A stretch of 64,000 nt of DNA from the NCBI GenBank assembly GCA_025617745.1, contig CM046858.1, positions 50,103,925-50,167,924 on the forward strand, in the 5' to 3' direction. The notes below the pieces were generated by a model, which worked only from the letters and a program-made list of their open reading frames with translations, did not search any database and had not been told where the DNA came from. Positions 30,761-41,650 of this stretch are shown here, piece after piece (the stretch's first letter is position 1; each line of letters begins with the position of its first letter). The stretch comes from Heliocidaris erythrogramma (Eukaryota > Echinodermata > Echinoidea > Camarodonta > Echinometridae). The position numbers and the translations under genes were made by a program.

Positions 30761-33208
30761 ACTTGTGTTTTTCATTACAGATCGAGCATTCGATCTTTAA
30801 CACTGGGAGTAAAATGCCTAAAAAATATTGTTTACAAATATAAAATCAAATGAAGAAAATGCAGTGATTGAAATTTTTTGTGCGTCACCCGACAATGAAG
30901 AAGCCTTAGATATCATGGTAAGTCAAAATATAAAGGAACTAAATTACTCTTGTGAAAGAAGCAATCGACTAAATGAATAAAGAAAAATAGGTTAACATGT
31001 ACGAGTGCTATGACTTTGATGTATTGTGACATATTAACACAATACAGTAAATTGGAGCTGTAAACACACAAATTTGTAACGATAGTTATACTGCAAACAT
31101 TAAGAAGTCAGTTTATAAAACCACTCCGAGAACAATGGGGATAAAATTCTTAGCGTCTCTCATCATCATACATTAAACATTTAAAGGCGGTCAGTCGCCG
31201 GTTTCAATGGGGAAAAATCTGTGTTTGCTGATGCTGCAAAATAGTTCTTGCGCATACGAAACTAGGTCTAGTCGAAAGTCTATTGAGGATCAGCGAAATT
31301 TCCTTCTCCTCGGCAAAAATCCGCATAGATCGCTGTGATATGTACGTGTAAGTTTTACTGAATAGTGAACGGATACATGTTTTGCGCTATGTGTATCCTG
31401 CCTGTAATCTGCTGTCTGACGCCGTACCATTATATTTATACTATAGAACAAAGCAATTTCATCTTTATTATGGATGACACTTTCAGTATTTCGGAGTTAG
31501 CGACAGATATCTCAATTCTAAACATGGAGGGAGATTTGGAGCCGACTGCCTGTAAATGTTCAGGAAGCTAGCTGCTGCATAGCCCCGGACGCTGCCACGA
31601 AGTGGCAGCGTCCTGAGTGAAACCAGTACGATTCGGTGGGTCTCACAATCTACCAATGTTCAAATGACCATTTAAAAAATGGCCATGTAATTATTATTTT
31701 TTAATTAAAGTATCATATATACGATGCCACTTACCTAAACAGACTTTACGCAAATCAGCTTTTCCTAAAAAATGTGTAGAATCGATGAATGTCACTTTTT
31801 ACTCTCAATTTTCGAAACCAGTCCCATTCGCCATGTTGTTAAAGCCAAATTGAAAATAGGCACTTGCGCATGCGCCTATGAATGTTTATTACAATGACGG
31901 CATAGTTTTCGTCAATGGAATAATGAATATTCATATACCCACTGTAATCCGCCGATCGCTAGCGTATAGATCTAGCGCTCTCGCTCAAGCTCGTCTTAAT
32001 GAATATTCATAATCCTCCCTTCTTGTCTGTATTATAATTGGAGCTGCTGACGCATGCGCATTGCAAGCAAAACACCGACCTTCGGAAGTTTTTACTACAG
32101 GCTCTTGGAGATAAATATGCCTTTTTTGTATCATCCTCATTGAAAAGAAAGACGACAGTCAATCGTAAAGTATTGTAAGTACCTAAAATAGCCTAAAATC
32201 AACTGATTTCATGTTTCATGGCTATCATTTTGACAAACGACCTTGTAATTATGTGACATCCATGCGATCAAAGGACTGCGAAGCGCAGCCCGAACACTAC
32301 GTGTTCGGGCTGCCGCAGTAAGCTGCTGCAGTGCTGATACAAAACGGGCAGACGGATGTGCCCTTGCTAGAGTGACGGTGATCCCTGCACACTGCAGTGT
32401 TCCTGCGGGGAAATGTCGCCCGTGCACCAACCGGGAACCCGATGGCGATGACGATGAATCAACTTCAAATGTGAATAGATCATTATCGCAGCCTATTTAT
32501 CCGAACCAAGGTCTATGCAACAAATTCGATAATTTTTCTTGCGATTTGTCATTGTGTAATAACTAAATTAAGACTCAAGAGAAATAGAATTAAATTATAG
32601 TGTGAATGTGAGATGTGCACAGCCAGGGCCCAGGTCTGAGATAGTGTATTTGTAAGAATCTTCATTCAAATTGAAACTGAAAGAAGAAGGAAGAATGAGG
32701 AGGAGAAGAAGAAGAAGGAATCTATTTATAAATGAAGGTATGCCAAGATGTAATTAGAATCAACACCAGACATGTCAATTGGTGATTGGCAAACTGGCTT
32801 AACCTGTGTGAGCTGTGACGAAGTACCTCCCCCCCCCCCCCCCCCCCCCCCTGTAAAAAACCCAACATAAATTGATTTGAAGGGGGGAGTCTAGTACAGG
32901 CTTTTGCAAGTCAGAGTCACAGTATGTTTGAATGTATACACTGTACATGTATGTATATCTAATTGTGACTCCAAAGATTCAAATACACCTAGTGGTACCA
33001 GTTCACAAACAATATATATATCAATACAATGGAACCTATTAATTAATCCCTACAAATTTAATAATTTTATGATTTTTTCACCAAAACAGTATTTCCATAC
33101 TTGAATTTTGAACAGGGTGGAATGTGCACTTTACATTATTTGCATTATTTTTTCCCTACTTTATTCACTGGTGTTTTTCTTTTTTCTTACTCAATGTAGA
33201 AATTTGCG

Positions 33209-33726
33209 ATGGATCGAGAGAGAGCTGATATAGAACGCGTCACCATCCAGTTCCTCTGCAGATTCACGGATGTTTACTTGGATGCCGTAGCAGCTGTAGA
33301 GCCTACCCAACCTGCTGAAGAAAGGCCTGGACCAAGCAGCCGGCCTGCATCATGGTGGAAGATGTGTGCCCATGCCAAAGGAGGTAGAGAATGTGTGTGT
33401 GTTGCCATGTCCGCACCTGCGTCATGACTGCTCAATACTTCACTGATGCATTTCTAAATGGCAATGTCTTGGCTGCATGCATGGCAGCAAGCAACAATGT
33501 ATTTCCAAGGGACATTCCGAGGTTGAATGAATCGTACCGGCATTATACCTACAAACAATTCACGTATATATATTCACTAGGCCTAATATTCACCATGGGT
33601 ACTTGGAGCAGGAAACAGGAGAGTTGTTCCATCATGTGCTACACTGCGGATAAGGTATGCCTATCTATCCCCAACGAGGGCTTACAAGGGCTTTGTCAAT
33701 GGAGTACAAGATTGAAATCCATCTAA
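33209..33726 (+). pseudogene. Broken P2RX7_C (P2X7 ballast-like) domain gene
   Basis: Across three frames the region gives, in order, a CAHAKGGRECVCV / CVCC segment near 33370-33400, CVMTAQYFTDAFLNGNVLAA (33421-33480), a YRHYTYKQFTYIYSLG stretch (33537-33585), and LGAGNRRVVPSCATLRIR (33601-33655, other frame) followed by YKGFVNG. This order of cysteines, aromatic-rich helix and R-x-V-x-P-S-C is that of the cytoplasmic ballast domain of P2X7 receptors and its many stand-alone relatives in invertebrates. At least two frame breaks or unrecognised introns interrupt it. It is inside the TTAA element and so probably its cargo or part of its own protein. Confidence 0.6.
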
Positions 33727-34689
33727 CATCAACACTGGTCTTGATCTTTTTTATGTCTGCTTTTATTGTTGAAATTTAGATCTGCTGGACATAGAACTGT
33801 TATCCTTCTTTAAAAAATTGTTTATTATAGTTCCTGTTTATATTCACCTTTTTCTTGGTGATTGTAGTATGTATGTACCAAAGAAAGCATTTTCTGTGTG
33901 TAATCATTTAACATAATGTTTACGTTAACATTTATCAGAGAGGAAATATATTCATGTCATTTGAAACAAACAAAAAATGTTATCTGATAAAGGGTTTCCA
34001 TTATGACATTGTATAAACTTCATTTTAATCTATTTCCCCCTGTGTATTTCAACACATTCCATGACCATGAATATGCATGTCTTCTGTGATGTTTTTCTAT
34101 TTATGATGAATATTTAGTCTGATTTGTCATGCTGTTTTAGCTGAACTAGCAGTCCATTGGGTTTGCTACATGTTGTACATTGTGTGAAGTGAGATGCACA
34201 TGAATTACATAAACTTCAATAAGAATTTGGTGATCATAAAAAGTGGTTGATCAAACTGATTGTAATATATTGTATCAATGCATGTAGTTACAACCAAACA
34301 ATATCACTTGCCAGCGTATAAGTGAATGTGTGTGATGTACATTTATTAACATATCTTTTGTACCTGTGTTCCTGACTGTAATCATTGTATTTAGGTATTT
34401 ATGGTATTATAAACTGCAATATGTCAATGTTGCAATATTCAGTGAAAATACCCTTGCCATCATATTCCTGTGTGAATGTCCATAATATAATTCAATATGA
34501 AAACTATACATATGTTCAAAAAAAATCTGCCAGTGAACGTTGCCATTTTCAGTTGAATGTTTGGTAGCCTTTGACAATGTGATCACACCACATAGTGAAG
34601 TTGTTTTCCTTCCAAGATTTACTTTTATTGTGATCTGTTTACACTGTTTGTTTCAGAATTTGCTTATGCATAGATCCACAAACCTTTCC

Positions 34690-35140
34690 TGAAGTATGCC
34701 TACATGTATACTGTTGAATGTATAGTTTTACACTTCTGAGCTGATTTTTGTATTATATTTATTACAGTTTGATAAACATGTATTCTACATCCACAAACTT
34801 GCCTTGAAACATGCACATTTAGTGTTGAAATAATAGTTTTGCAATATGAAGTTGATTTCTTCTCATACTAGTTGTATAGATTTATCAGAAGTTATATAAT
34901 TTTTAAGAAACGTATGTATTATGCATACAGGGACATTTCTGTTTTTTTATATGCCATTTGCTATTCCATATGGTATGCCTATATACTGTTGAAAGTATAG
35001 TTTTATACTACTGAGCTGACTTTTGTATATATTTTAGTGTTGACAATATAGTTTCAATGTTCAGTTGATTTTTACTCTCACTTGGGTAGTTTTATTCCAA
35101 GTTATACATTATTTAAAAGAAACTTAAAAAGTATTACATA
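34690..35140 (+). repeat. AT-rich imperfect tandem repeat
   Basis: Segments around 34695-34755 and 34974-35030 share TATGCCTA...TATACTGTTGAA.GTATAGTTTTA and GAGCTGA.TTTTTGTAT; the following ~100 bases also correspond. The period is about 280 bases. Likely untranslated or spacer DNA of the transposon. Confidence 0.6.
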
Positions 35141-35324
35141 CAGGAACACCTTTTCTACTTTTCTTTTTCCTTGTGATTTGCCATTTGCAATGGCACTGCA
35201 TGTAACATGTAAGGAAGTACTAGTAAATGAAGACAGCATGAAAAAGTACTCTTCATTATGTGTACGTGTCAGAAGTTTTGAAGTATTGTAATCTACATTC
35301 CTTTTATTTCATTTTATTTTTGTA

Positions 35325-35494
35325 CAGTGGAGCATCATTAATGAACTTCTTGGGACCAAGGAAATAACCTCTTTATATCGAAACCTTGTTATACCAGGGC
35401 TAAAAACAATAGAATACAAAAAAGTGGGACTTGCAAAAATACTGTCTTGTAATGAGTATGTTATACCATTGTTCTTTATAAGGAGGTTCCACTG
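35325..35494. mobile_element. TA-flanked mariner/pogo-type MITE
   Basis: TA at 35323-35324 and 35495-35496 flanks ends CAGTGGAGCATCATTA and a right end that reads CAGTGGAACCTCCTTATAAA in reverse. The TA target and CAGTGGAAC-like ends fit Tc1/mariner/pogo. 170 bases, non-coding, nested within the TTAA transposon. Confidence 0.75.
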
Positions 35495-35534
35495 TACAAG
35501 GTATATATGTGGAGGAAGGCATATGGAGTGAGAT

Positions 35535-35950
35535 AGGAGAGAAGAGAAACAGGGGAGAGAACAAGGGAGAAAAATTATCAAGGTCATGAGAGAAAGAGAG
35601 AGTGAAAGATAAGATAGAGAAACGGAACGAGCTAGAATCAGGGCTGTCAAGTAAAGTTTTCCTCCTCAACAGCTCAAGTTTATCAATACAAAATTAAGAT
35701 TAATCAGGCCCCCTTTTTATTTCTTATTTTAAAAATTTCTGTCAACTCTTTGCACGATGGCCATTCACGAAGTTAGTGTCCAGTTTTTAAAGATCGATTC
35801 CCCTCTTTCGAAATCGGCCAGAGAAGAGAAAGAGGAGGGAGAGAGGAAGACAGAGAGAGAGAACAAGGGAGATAGGTCATGAAAAAAAGAGAGAAAGAGA
35901 GAGTGAAAGATAAGATAGAGAAACGGAACGTAAGTGAGAACAAACGAGAA
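35535..35950 (+). repeat. Duplicated GA-rich segment
   Basis: About 100 bases with GAGAGAACAAGGGAGA, AGAGAGAGTGAAAGATAAG and ATAGAGAAACGGAAC occur at 35545-35630 and again at 35840-35930. Frames here are purine-tract artefacts. Confidence 0.75.
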
Positions 35951-36442
35951 AGTGGAAGGGAATAATAGTGGGTGTAAGGCCATCGCCAGGGTTCACCTCC
36001 GGGGCGCACCCGGCGCTGGCGACCGTAGCCCGTTGAGGTACACTGTACGATTTGCAAATGGTGTGCAGCTCAAGCTGATACAACACGAACTTTTTATTCA
36101 AACTTTCCCTGGAGGAAACAAGCAGCCCACGTCCAAATTTATTTCTTTGTGTTCAATCCACAAATTGTACGCGCTGTGGATACGTAATCTCGTCTGACTG
36201 TCTCTCGTCTCGACCTCCATTTCGTTCGAAAACCGCTATTATTTTCGTGCCTCTAGTCTAGGCATAGGCCATAGCATGGAGTATCCCGAAACTGAAACAT
36301 AGCGTATTGCTGGCAAGCTCAGCTCTCGCCCCTGCGCTGGCAGGCTATTTACAAATTGTCCGAGCGATTCCGGAAATCTCCGAACTTGCCTTAGGTGGGA
36401 CAGCATAGAAACACACGGGCACCGACGACTGACCGCCTTTAA

Positions 36443-37371
36443 AAGAAACCTCAGCCTAAACGGTAAATGTATCTTAAAGATGTTATTGACTATAATATCA
36501 GATGAACTAAACAAATTCTCAACGAAATGTACCAGAAAGTCGTAAATATTCTTAGCATAAACAAGCCTTATGTTTGCGTCGCCGTTTTCTTGCACATCCC
36601 ACGAATGTGTGTCGTATGAGGCAAGATTGGATTCATTGGTCAACATTTTCAGGATATTACATGTTATTTTTCAGAAAAGTGAATTATTAAACGGCAATAT
36701 CACTTTACATGTAGATTAAAAAGAGTTTCAAAGCTGGTGATTGCCGACAATTTTCTTTTAAACAGGGGTGTCATTCTTGTCTAGGGTGACATCCTGACCC
36801 TGATATATCATGCCATGAGGACTACCCTTGCTATTTTCAGAAGTAAAAATACCATTTACCACTTTAAATTGTATTGAATCACGTGATTCCAGAGATGATT
36901 TTTGTTGCCTCTTTAAGCACTTAGGCGTCAGCTCACAAGAGCGGTCTGATGGGCCTTCTAAAAAGTTATCTGAGGGTTCACCACACCGACAACCCACGAA
37001 AGCGACACGTCTGTCTGTAGGATCCTCTAACTTTTCTGCGGATTCATGAGACCGGCATTTTCGGCCTCGGAGGCGGTCGGTCTACTGCGTTGCCGAACTT
37101 TATAAGCGTAATCGGGTATGATTATCAAACGTTACGTTATGGTAAAACAGCCTACCCCCTTACTTGTTAAGCCCCCCCCCCCCCCCGGAAATTGTTAATC
37201 TTTCTTTTTTATTCTTATTTGGATTTCAGATATTCTTATATTTATAAAACTCTTTAGAACATGTAAAGAACATTTTTCGTTTCATTTCGTTGCCTATCAG
37301 AGATTTTAGATTTACTGCCCCACTCTCCCACCTTAAAGATCTCTGGTGCCGCCCCTGCTGATAATGATTAC
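36443..37371 (-). other. Unassigned stretch with a 107-codon open frame
   Basis: The minus frame 36758-37081 is open for 107 codons and ends in TAA. It includes RGRKCRSHESAEKL, FVGCRCGEPSDN and SCELTPKCLKRQQ; five cysteines and many charged residues, no transmembrane segment, no ATG before residue ~40. It lies where the 3' exons of the upstream receptor cassette would be expected, but lacks the tyrosine motifs of the known tail. It could be an exon, a transposon piece or chance. A C-run lies at 37172-37186. Confidence 0.3.
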
Positions 37372-37530
37372 CAAACGTTGTCGATTCTGCTGATGTTGGG
37401 TCAGTAATTAGAACTGTGGTCAACTCACGGTCTGTAGTAGGATCAGCTCTTGTTGTAATCGTCGTTGTCATCAAATTTGTTAAAGGTGGTACTATCGTTT
37501 CTATGTCTGGTTGCGGTATTATCACTGAAA
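37372..37530 (-). CDS. Upstream cassette exon: Thr-rich linker
   Basis: A 159-base exon, phase 1 in and out (acceptor TTGCTATTCAG, donor GTAATCA). It encodes 53 residues, beginning FSVIIPQPDIET and rich in Thr (MTTTITTRADPTTDRELTT, 19 residues). It occupies the same place after a WSC exon as 22346-22510 and starts with a similar sequence, so the two are paralogous. Confidence 0.72.
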
Positions 37531-38084
37531 CTGAATAGCAAAATAGAAAGGAAAAAAAATACCATTCAGCGGCTTGAATACACTGGTGCAATGCACCCAA
37601 AAAAAAAGAGTTACAGGATCTTCAAAGCGCTGTGTCAATTTTTTACCGTAACATGACACTTTTTGATAAGTAACAAACCAGCAATCAAATAGTGATGATT
37701 TCGCAGATAAAGGTTCTTTGAAAATCACAAAAGGCTACACATTTACTCATCATACAGGTACTTAGCTATATACCAACATAATTTGTTCCATGTCTGCTAA
37801 AACAATAACGATTAGAGAAGAAACAGGTTATTGTTAATACCACATTGAATTTTACAATGTAATAAACCTCAGGATAAAAACTCTTCTTCTTGAAATAGGT
37901 ACAATACTATAATTATATAATTATATGATTATATTATTATTATTTGCAAGCTTTGAACATAAAACACAAATGGGATTGCAAAAGATAGATATATTATCCA
38001 TTTTCATTAATGTTTGTCTTGACCGTCTATAGTGCCCCCCCCCCCCTCAAAAAAAAAATTGTACATATATAGTGCCTAATGTAC

Positions 38085-38369
38085 GATTGAAAATGGCGAT
38101 TTTGTCGCTACCACCGCATGAGCTGTATATATCTCCAGCACAATGAAATTGACATCCATCATCTCCTACCTTCCCATTGCGATCATACTGTGCACTCGCA
38201 TCACCGCAGTAGCATTCTGTGCTGTTCCTTACCCCTGCGTAAACATACTCTGGTGTGAAGATGCAGTAATTGATGCACTGTTCAATGGTAAGTTCATCAG
38301 ATTTGGTCCAGTTGCCTTGCAGGACCCGACTGTTTTCCCCGTCGTTGAAGCATCCAAGATAGCGTTCAT
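38085..38369 (-). CDS. Upstream cassette exon: WSC domain
   Basis: A 285-base exon, phase 1 in and out (acceptor TTTGCTCTAG, donor GTACAT, a weak donor). It encodes a complete WSC domain with eight cysteines: RYLGCFND, EQCINYC, ECYCGDAS, GCQFHC and SSCGG, ending KIAIFN. It is clearly paralogous to 23759-24052 (shared VGD..CQ..C.GDI.SSCGG). Confidence 0.92.
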
Positions 38370-40487
38370 CTAGAGCAAAACAACAATCACTTGTTTTAAA
38401 CATTATTTTAGTGGGAGTTCTGTCCATTTGTATATTTTTTTGCAGATAATTCATGCCTACGAGGATCACACTTCAATTTTAATAATTGGCAAGAGCATTT
38501 AGGGAGAAGGACTAGCCCATCAATGGCAAAGTTGAGCGTTACATTGCACACAATTTGTCCGATCATAACATCCAACCACTAAATCTACACCCTTGCTAAT
38601 GAATGAAAAAAAAAGCAACAGAGTGACATGAACGGTAAAGTTTAAACCAAAGAATTCCCCCCCCCCCCAAAAAAAAGGAGGAAAAAAAAGGGTTGAAGGT
38701 GAACTATTTACAATACTCGTTTCTATATACTTAGTAATATAGTTATGGTTATTGCCCAAGGATCAAAATAATTTTGACTTTGAAACGGACCTAAAACGGC
38801 GTAGTACAGTTCTTAGCCCCTTAATCATGTCAAATGATTTTTAATATTTTCACCCCAAAAGTCTGATATCATTTTGATTACGAAAAAACAGGCGAAAAGA
38901 TGACCTCAATTTTTTTTTAAAGCTATCCGGTCAAAAATATCCCCCTCCTCCCGCCTTGCATGCTTTCCAAGTAATATCTTCAGTGTCCTTCCTTTGCAAA
39001 CTATTCATGTATCTGTAAGTGGTCTGTAAAAGCATAATGTAGCTTTAGATGAACTAATCCGAAGGACGTAATTATCTCAATTTCATTAAAGGTGTTACTC
39101 GGAGATGTACAAACAAATCAAAATGCAATAAATTTGGTATCAACGGAGAGGGGAAGATGCCCTAAAACATTTCATCAACATTCGAAATCCATAGGCTTTC
39201 ATAAATTAATATTATTCTGTTTCAAATGTGTGCCAAAATATTCGCATATTTTTGCCCCGCGAGCAGTTTCTTTTTCAATCTTGGAAATGTGACGTAATAC
39301 TCGGGACACACTTGCTTGCTTCTAGCTAGCTCACGATCACGTCAATACAGCGCCCGCACATAACGTTCACGGTTCGAGGTAAGCTACTGATTTCTTCCAA
39401 TCTTTGAAAATCTTGTAAACAAAATGTCTGATTTTGGCCCTGATTCAGATGTTAGAACCTGGAATCACACCGTCATTCCATCAATCACTGGGTGAATCAC
39501 TGCAGCAGCCACACACACATATACGATTCATACAGCTACAGTACAGTCAAGTCGTATACCGTAAGCTAGCTGTCCCGAGAATGACGTCATTTTTCTAGTG
39601 CAAGACTTATCGCTTTCGTGGCTCATCTGAGACCCTGTCAGGGGTCTTGAAAAAAAGTCCTGATAATCTTTTTGAACAAGCTTACATCTATAAAATTTAA
39701 TTTCATCGTATTCTTTGGGGGTTAGCTATCTAAAAATGTATAATTTGTCCTATTTCTTATTTTATGGGACATTTCTCCGGTTATCTGCTTTAAAAAAAGA
39801 AGAAACGTAGTACGCTTGTTCTTTTTTTTTAATTGTATGTTTTATTAGTTTGTTCTTAATCGTAAGTATAGTACGGGTATAATAACTTACATCGGCAAAG
39901 ACGAAATAGAACCCCAAAGTAATGTCTGATTTAAATTTTAAAAAGCAACATACAAAAATATTAAATAAATAGTATCCCGAACATCTTTGCAAGAAATGAA
40001 CCCAACTAATAATAATAATATTTACATCAACATTATATAGCGTGTAATTATGTCTCTGAGCGCTGAATAGTATTATTTCAGCCGCAGATTTAGATTCAAT
40101 TAATCTATTCATAACGGTTACCAATTTACTTCAAGATTAGCAAATGTAAACCTATGTCCTGCCAATGGATACGAACAATGTACTTTGCGATCCTTAGTTT
40201 GGATAAATACCGACTGGACCACGACCTCAAATACTTCACATTAGTGAGACATCTCAGAAAAAAACAGTTTTTGCCATTTATATTTGTCTTCACTATATTA
40301 TTTTAGGTGTGTCATTCATAATAAAAAAGGTAATTTTTAGTAAATTAGTACGATAACTACACATGTTCTAAGATATCTTACGCCAGCCACTCGAATGAAT
40401 GTCATTGCTCTGAAAGAAAACTGATCATAATGATTATGCATACTTATGGTTGTCACACCTCTAATTATTCACACCTCTAATTATTAC
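38370..40487. other. Intron of the upstream cassette
   Basis: About 2.1 kb with no exon recognised. It holds a decayed SINE (40010-40250) and, near 39270-39650, sequence with somewhat higher GC, including GCTAGCTAGC-like motifs. Confidence 0.55.
40010..40250 (-). mobile_element. Decayed SINE of the 9113/48538 type
   Basis: On the minus strand: a GTTCG...GGCAGGACA piece, TTTACATTTGCTAATC, GTAAATTGGTAACC, then CAGCGCTCAGAGACATAATTACACGC and ATATAATG, ending in an ATT repeat (40010-40022). The order matches the SINE at 48538 but with many substitutions, so the copy is old. Confidence 0.55.
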
Positions 40488-40571
40488 CGTAACAAACAGC
40501 CGCTCATGCGTTGTGTTCACCAGACACGCTAGATGGGCACTGAGAAGCCATTGTGCAGTCTTGCAGGTTAT
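40488..40571 (-). CDS. Upstream cassette exon: SRCR second half, with in-frame TGA
   Basis: An 84-base exon, phase 1 in and out (acceptor TTTTTCTGAAG, donor GTAATAA). Joined to the preceding exon it reads FTCAG-DNLQDCTMASQC, then SSVSGEHNA, a TGA stop at 40504-40506, and AAVCY. Length, phase, three cysteines and ending match the exon at 25464-25544, so the frame is right and the stop is real in this assembly. Either this cassette is dead, the exon is skipped (it is symmetric), or the TGA is an allele or error. Confidence 0.7.
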
Positions 40572-40609
40572 CTTCAGAAAAATGGATTTGAATTTCGTTT
40601 GTGATTACA

Positions 40610-40740
40610 GATAAACATAAAAGGTAGAAGAAGTAGAAGAAGAAAGAAGAAAAAGACTGAAGAAGAAAAAGAAGAATGAAAAGAAGGAGGAGAAACAGAA
40701 GAAGAAAAAAAAAGAATGAAGAGGAAAAGGAAGGAGAAAT
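40610..40740 (+). repeat. GAA-rich purine tract
   Basis: Imperfect AGAAGAAGA repeats within the short intron between the two SRCR half-exons. The Ser/Phe-rich frames across it are artefacts. Confidence 0.85.
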
Positions 40741-40895
40741 AGGAAGGAATACTGTGATTAAAATCTGTGATGAACATTTCATCCATTTACCATAAAATTT
40801 GGATGCTAGTCTGCTTTTACTTCATTGAACTGTAATCGATAACTAGAGGATGACTTTGAATAATGTGCATGTTCAAAGTAGGTGCAGGTTTATAC

Positions 40896-41117
40896 CTCCA
40901 GCGCAGGTGAAGTCTTTATTTTCAGTCATTAAATCGATTCCAAAAGGCGAGCTTCGGATGTTCCTATTCGCACCATTGAAACCAAGCTGCCTACAAATCA
41001 CCTTCACTTCATTGATACCAAGGTTGGTTCCACAAAGGGGGTGCCATGTCGTTCCATGATCGGAAGAGTAATAGACTTTGCCTTCACAGCGCGAAGATCC
41101 ATTTACCAATCGTACCT
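40896..41117 (-). CDS. Upstream cassette exon: SRCR first half
   Basis: A 222-base exon, phase 1 in and out (acceptor CTTGTGCAG, donor GTATAAA). It encodes VRLVNGSSRCEGKVYY, HPLCGTN, EVKVICRQLGFNGANRNIR and ends FTCAG. The stretch CRQLGF.GANRNIR is shared with 25840-26058, marking the two as duplicates. No signal peptide or earlier exon was found to the right. Confidence 0.92.
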
Positions 41118-41379
41118 CTGCACAAGGCAAAAATATTATATTATACTATATTTACTCATGAAAAGCCGTAGAGGGAAAATATGAGCACACCCACACACAC
41201 GCACACACACACATATATGTTTTTTATTTTTCGAATTTCAACCGATGACTCCACTATTGAATTGCGTCACAAAATTCATTGACGGAATAAACCTCACCAA
41301 TAATTGTTGACAACCGATGACCTATTGAATTACTACCGATGACATATTGTTCTCTTGTCATCGGTTTGAATGCGTACAC

Positions 41380-41650
41380 ATGTACACACCCACCCACACA
41401 CACACACACACACATACACACACTCACACGTTTACATGGCTTTACTTCCGAGGACAACTATTGTTCCTCTATTGTTACTCGTCCTCGGACAGTCGACGGA
41501 ATAAGGCATAAATTCATTGTTCGACGTCCGAGGACTATTGTCCGCCTTCCGAGGACCATTGTTGTCATGATTTTTTTTTTGTTCTCTGTCCGAAAATGTC
41601 CTCGGACATAATGCTAAACAAACGCACCCATACACATAACTCACACGTTT
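41380..41650. repeat. CCGAGGAC-motif repeat between CA microsatellites (copy 2)
   Basis: Same motif order as 895-1145, in the same orientation, with CA-rich tracts before (41389-41430) and after (41620-41650). GTCGACGGA, CGAGGACTATTGTCCG and TTCTCTGTCCGAAAATGTC are shared. This copy keeps the closing TCCTCGGACA that copy 1 has lost. Confidence 0.75.

Larger units (their letters stand above)
31185..36438 (+). mobile_element. 5.25-kb TTAA transposon with P2RX7_C-like remnant
   Basis: TTAA at 31181-31184 and 36439-36442 flanks ends AGGCGGTCAGTCGCCGGT and ACCGACGACTGACCGCCT: 18-bp inverted repeats with one mismatch. The interior has a broken gene with a P2RX7_C-type domain at 33209-33726, two GC-rich hairpins (31587-31613; 32285-32313), a TA-flanked MITE, GA-rich duplications and AT-rich imperfect tandem repeats. 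No transposase is recognised. Placement of TTAA exactly outside both ends is the main evidence that this is one element. Confidence 0.72.

Noticed and set aside
31365-31571. 68-codon plus-strand frame as a transposase start
   Set aside because: It lies near the left end of the TTAA element and is a plausible position, but no transposase motif is visible and the frame ends at a stop just before a hairpin.
34690-35140. CRISPR-like or satellite array
   Set aside because: Few, imperfect, AT-rich repeats with long period in a eukaryotic genome; no spacer structure.
36239-36646. 135-codon minus-strand frame
   Set aside because: It crosses the right end of the TTAA transposon and shows no domain.
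40504-40786. Ser/Phe-rich minus-strand frame as a gene
   Set aside because: Mostly translation of a GAA-rich purine tract; only its end is coding, as the SRCR half-exon listed.
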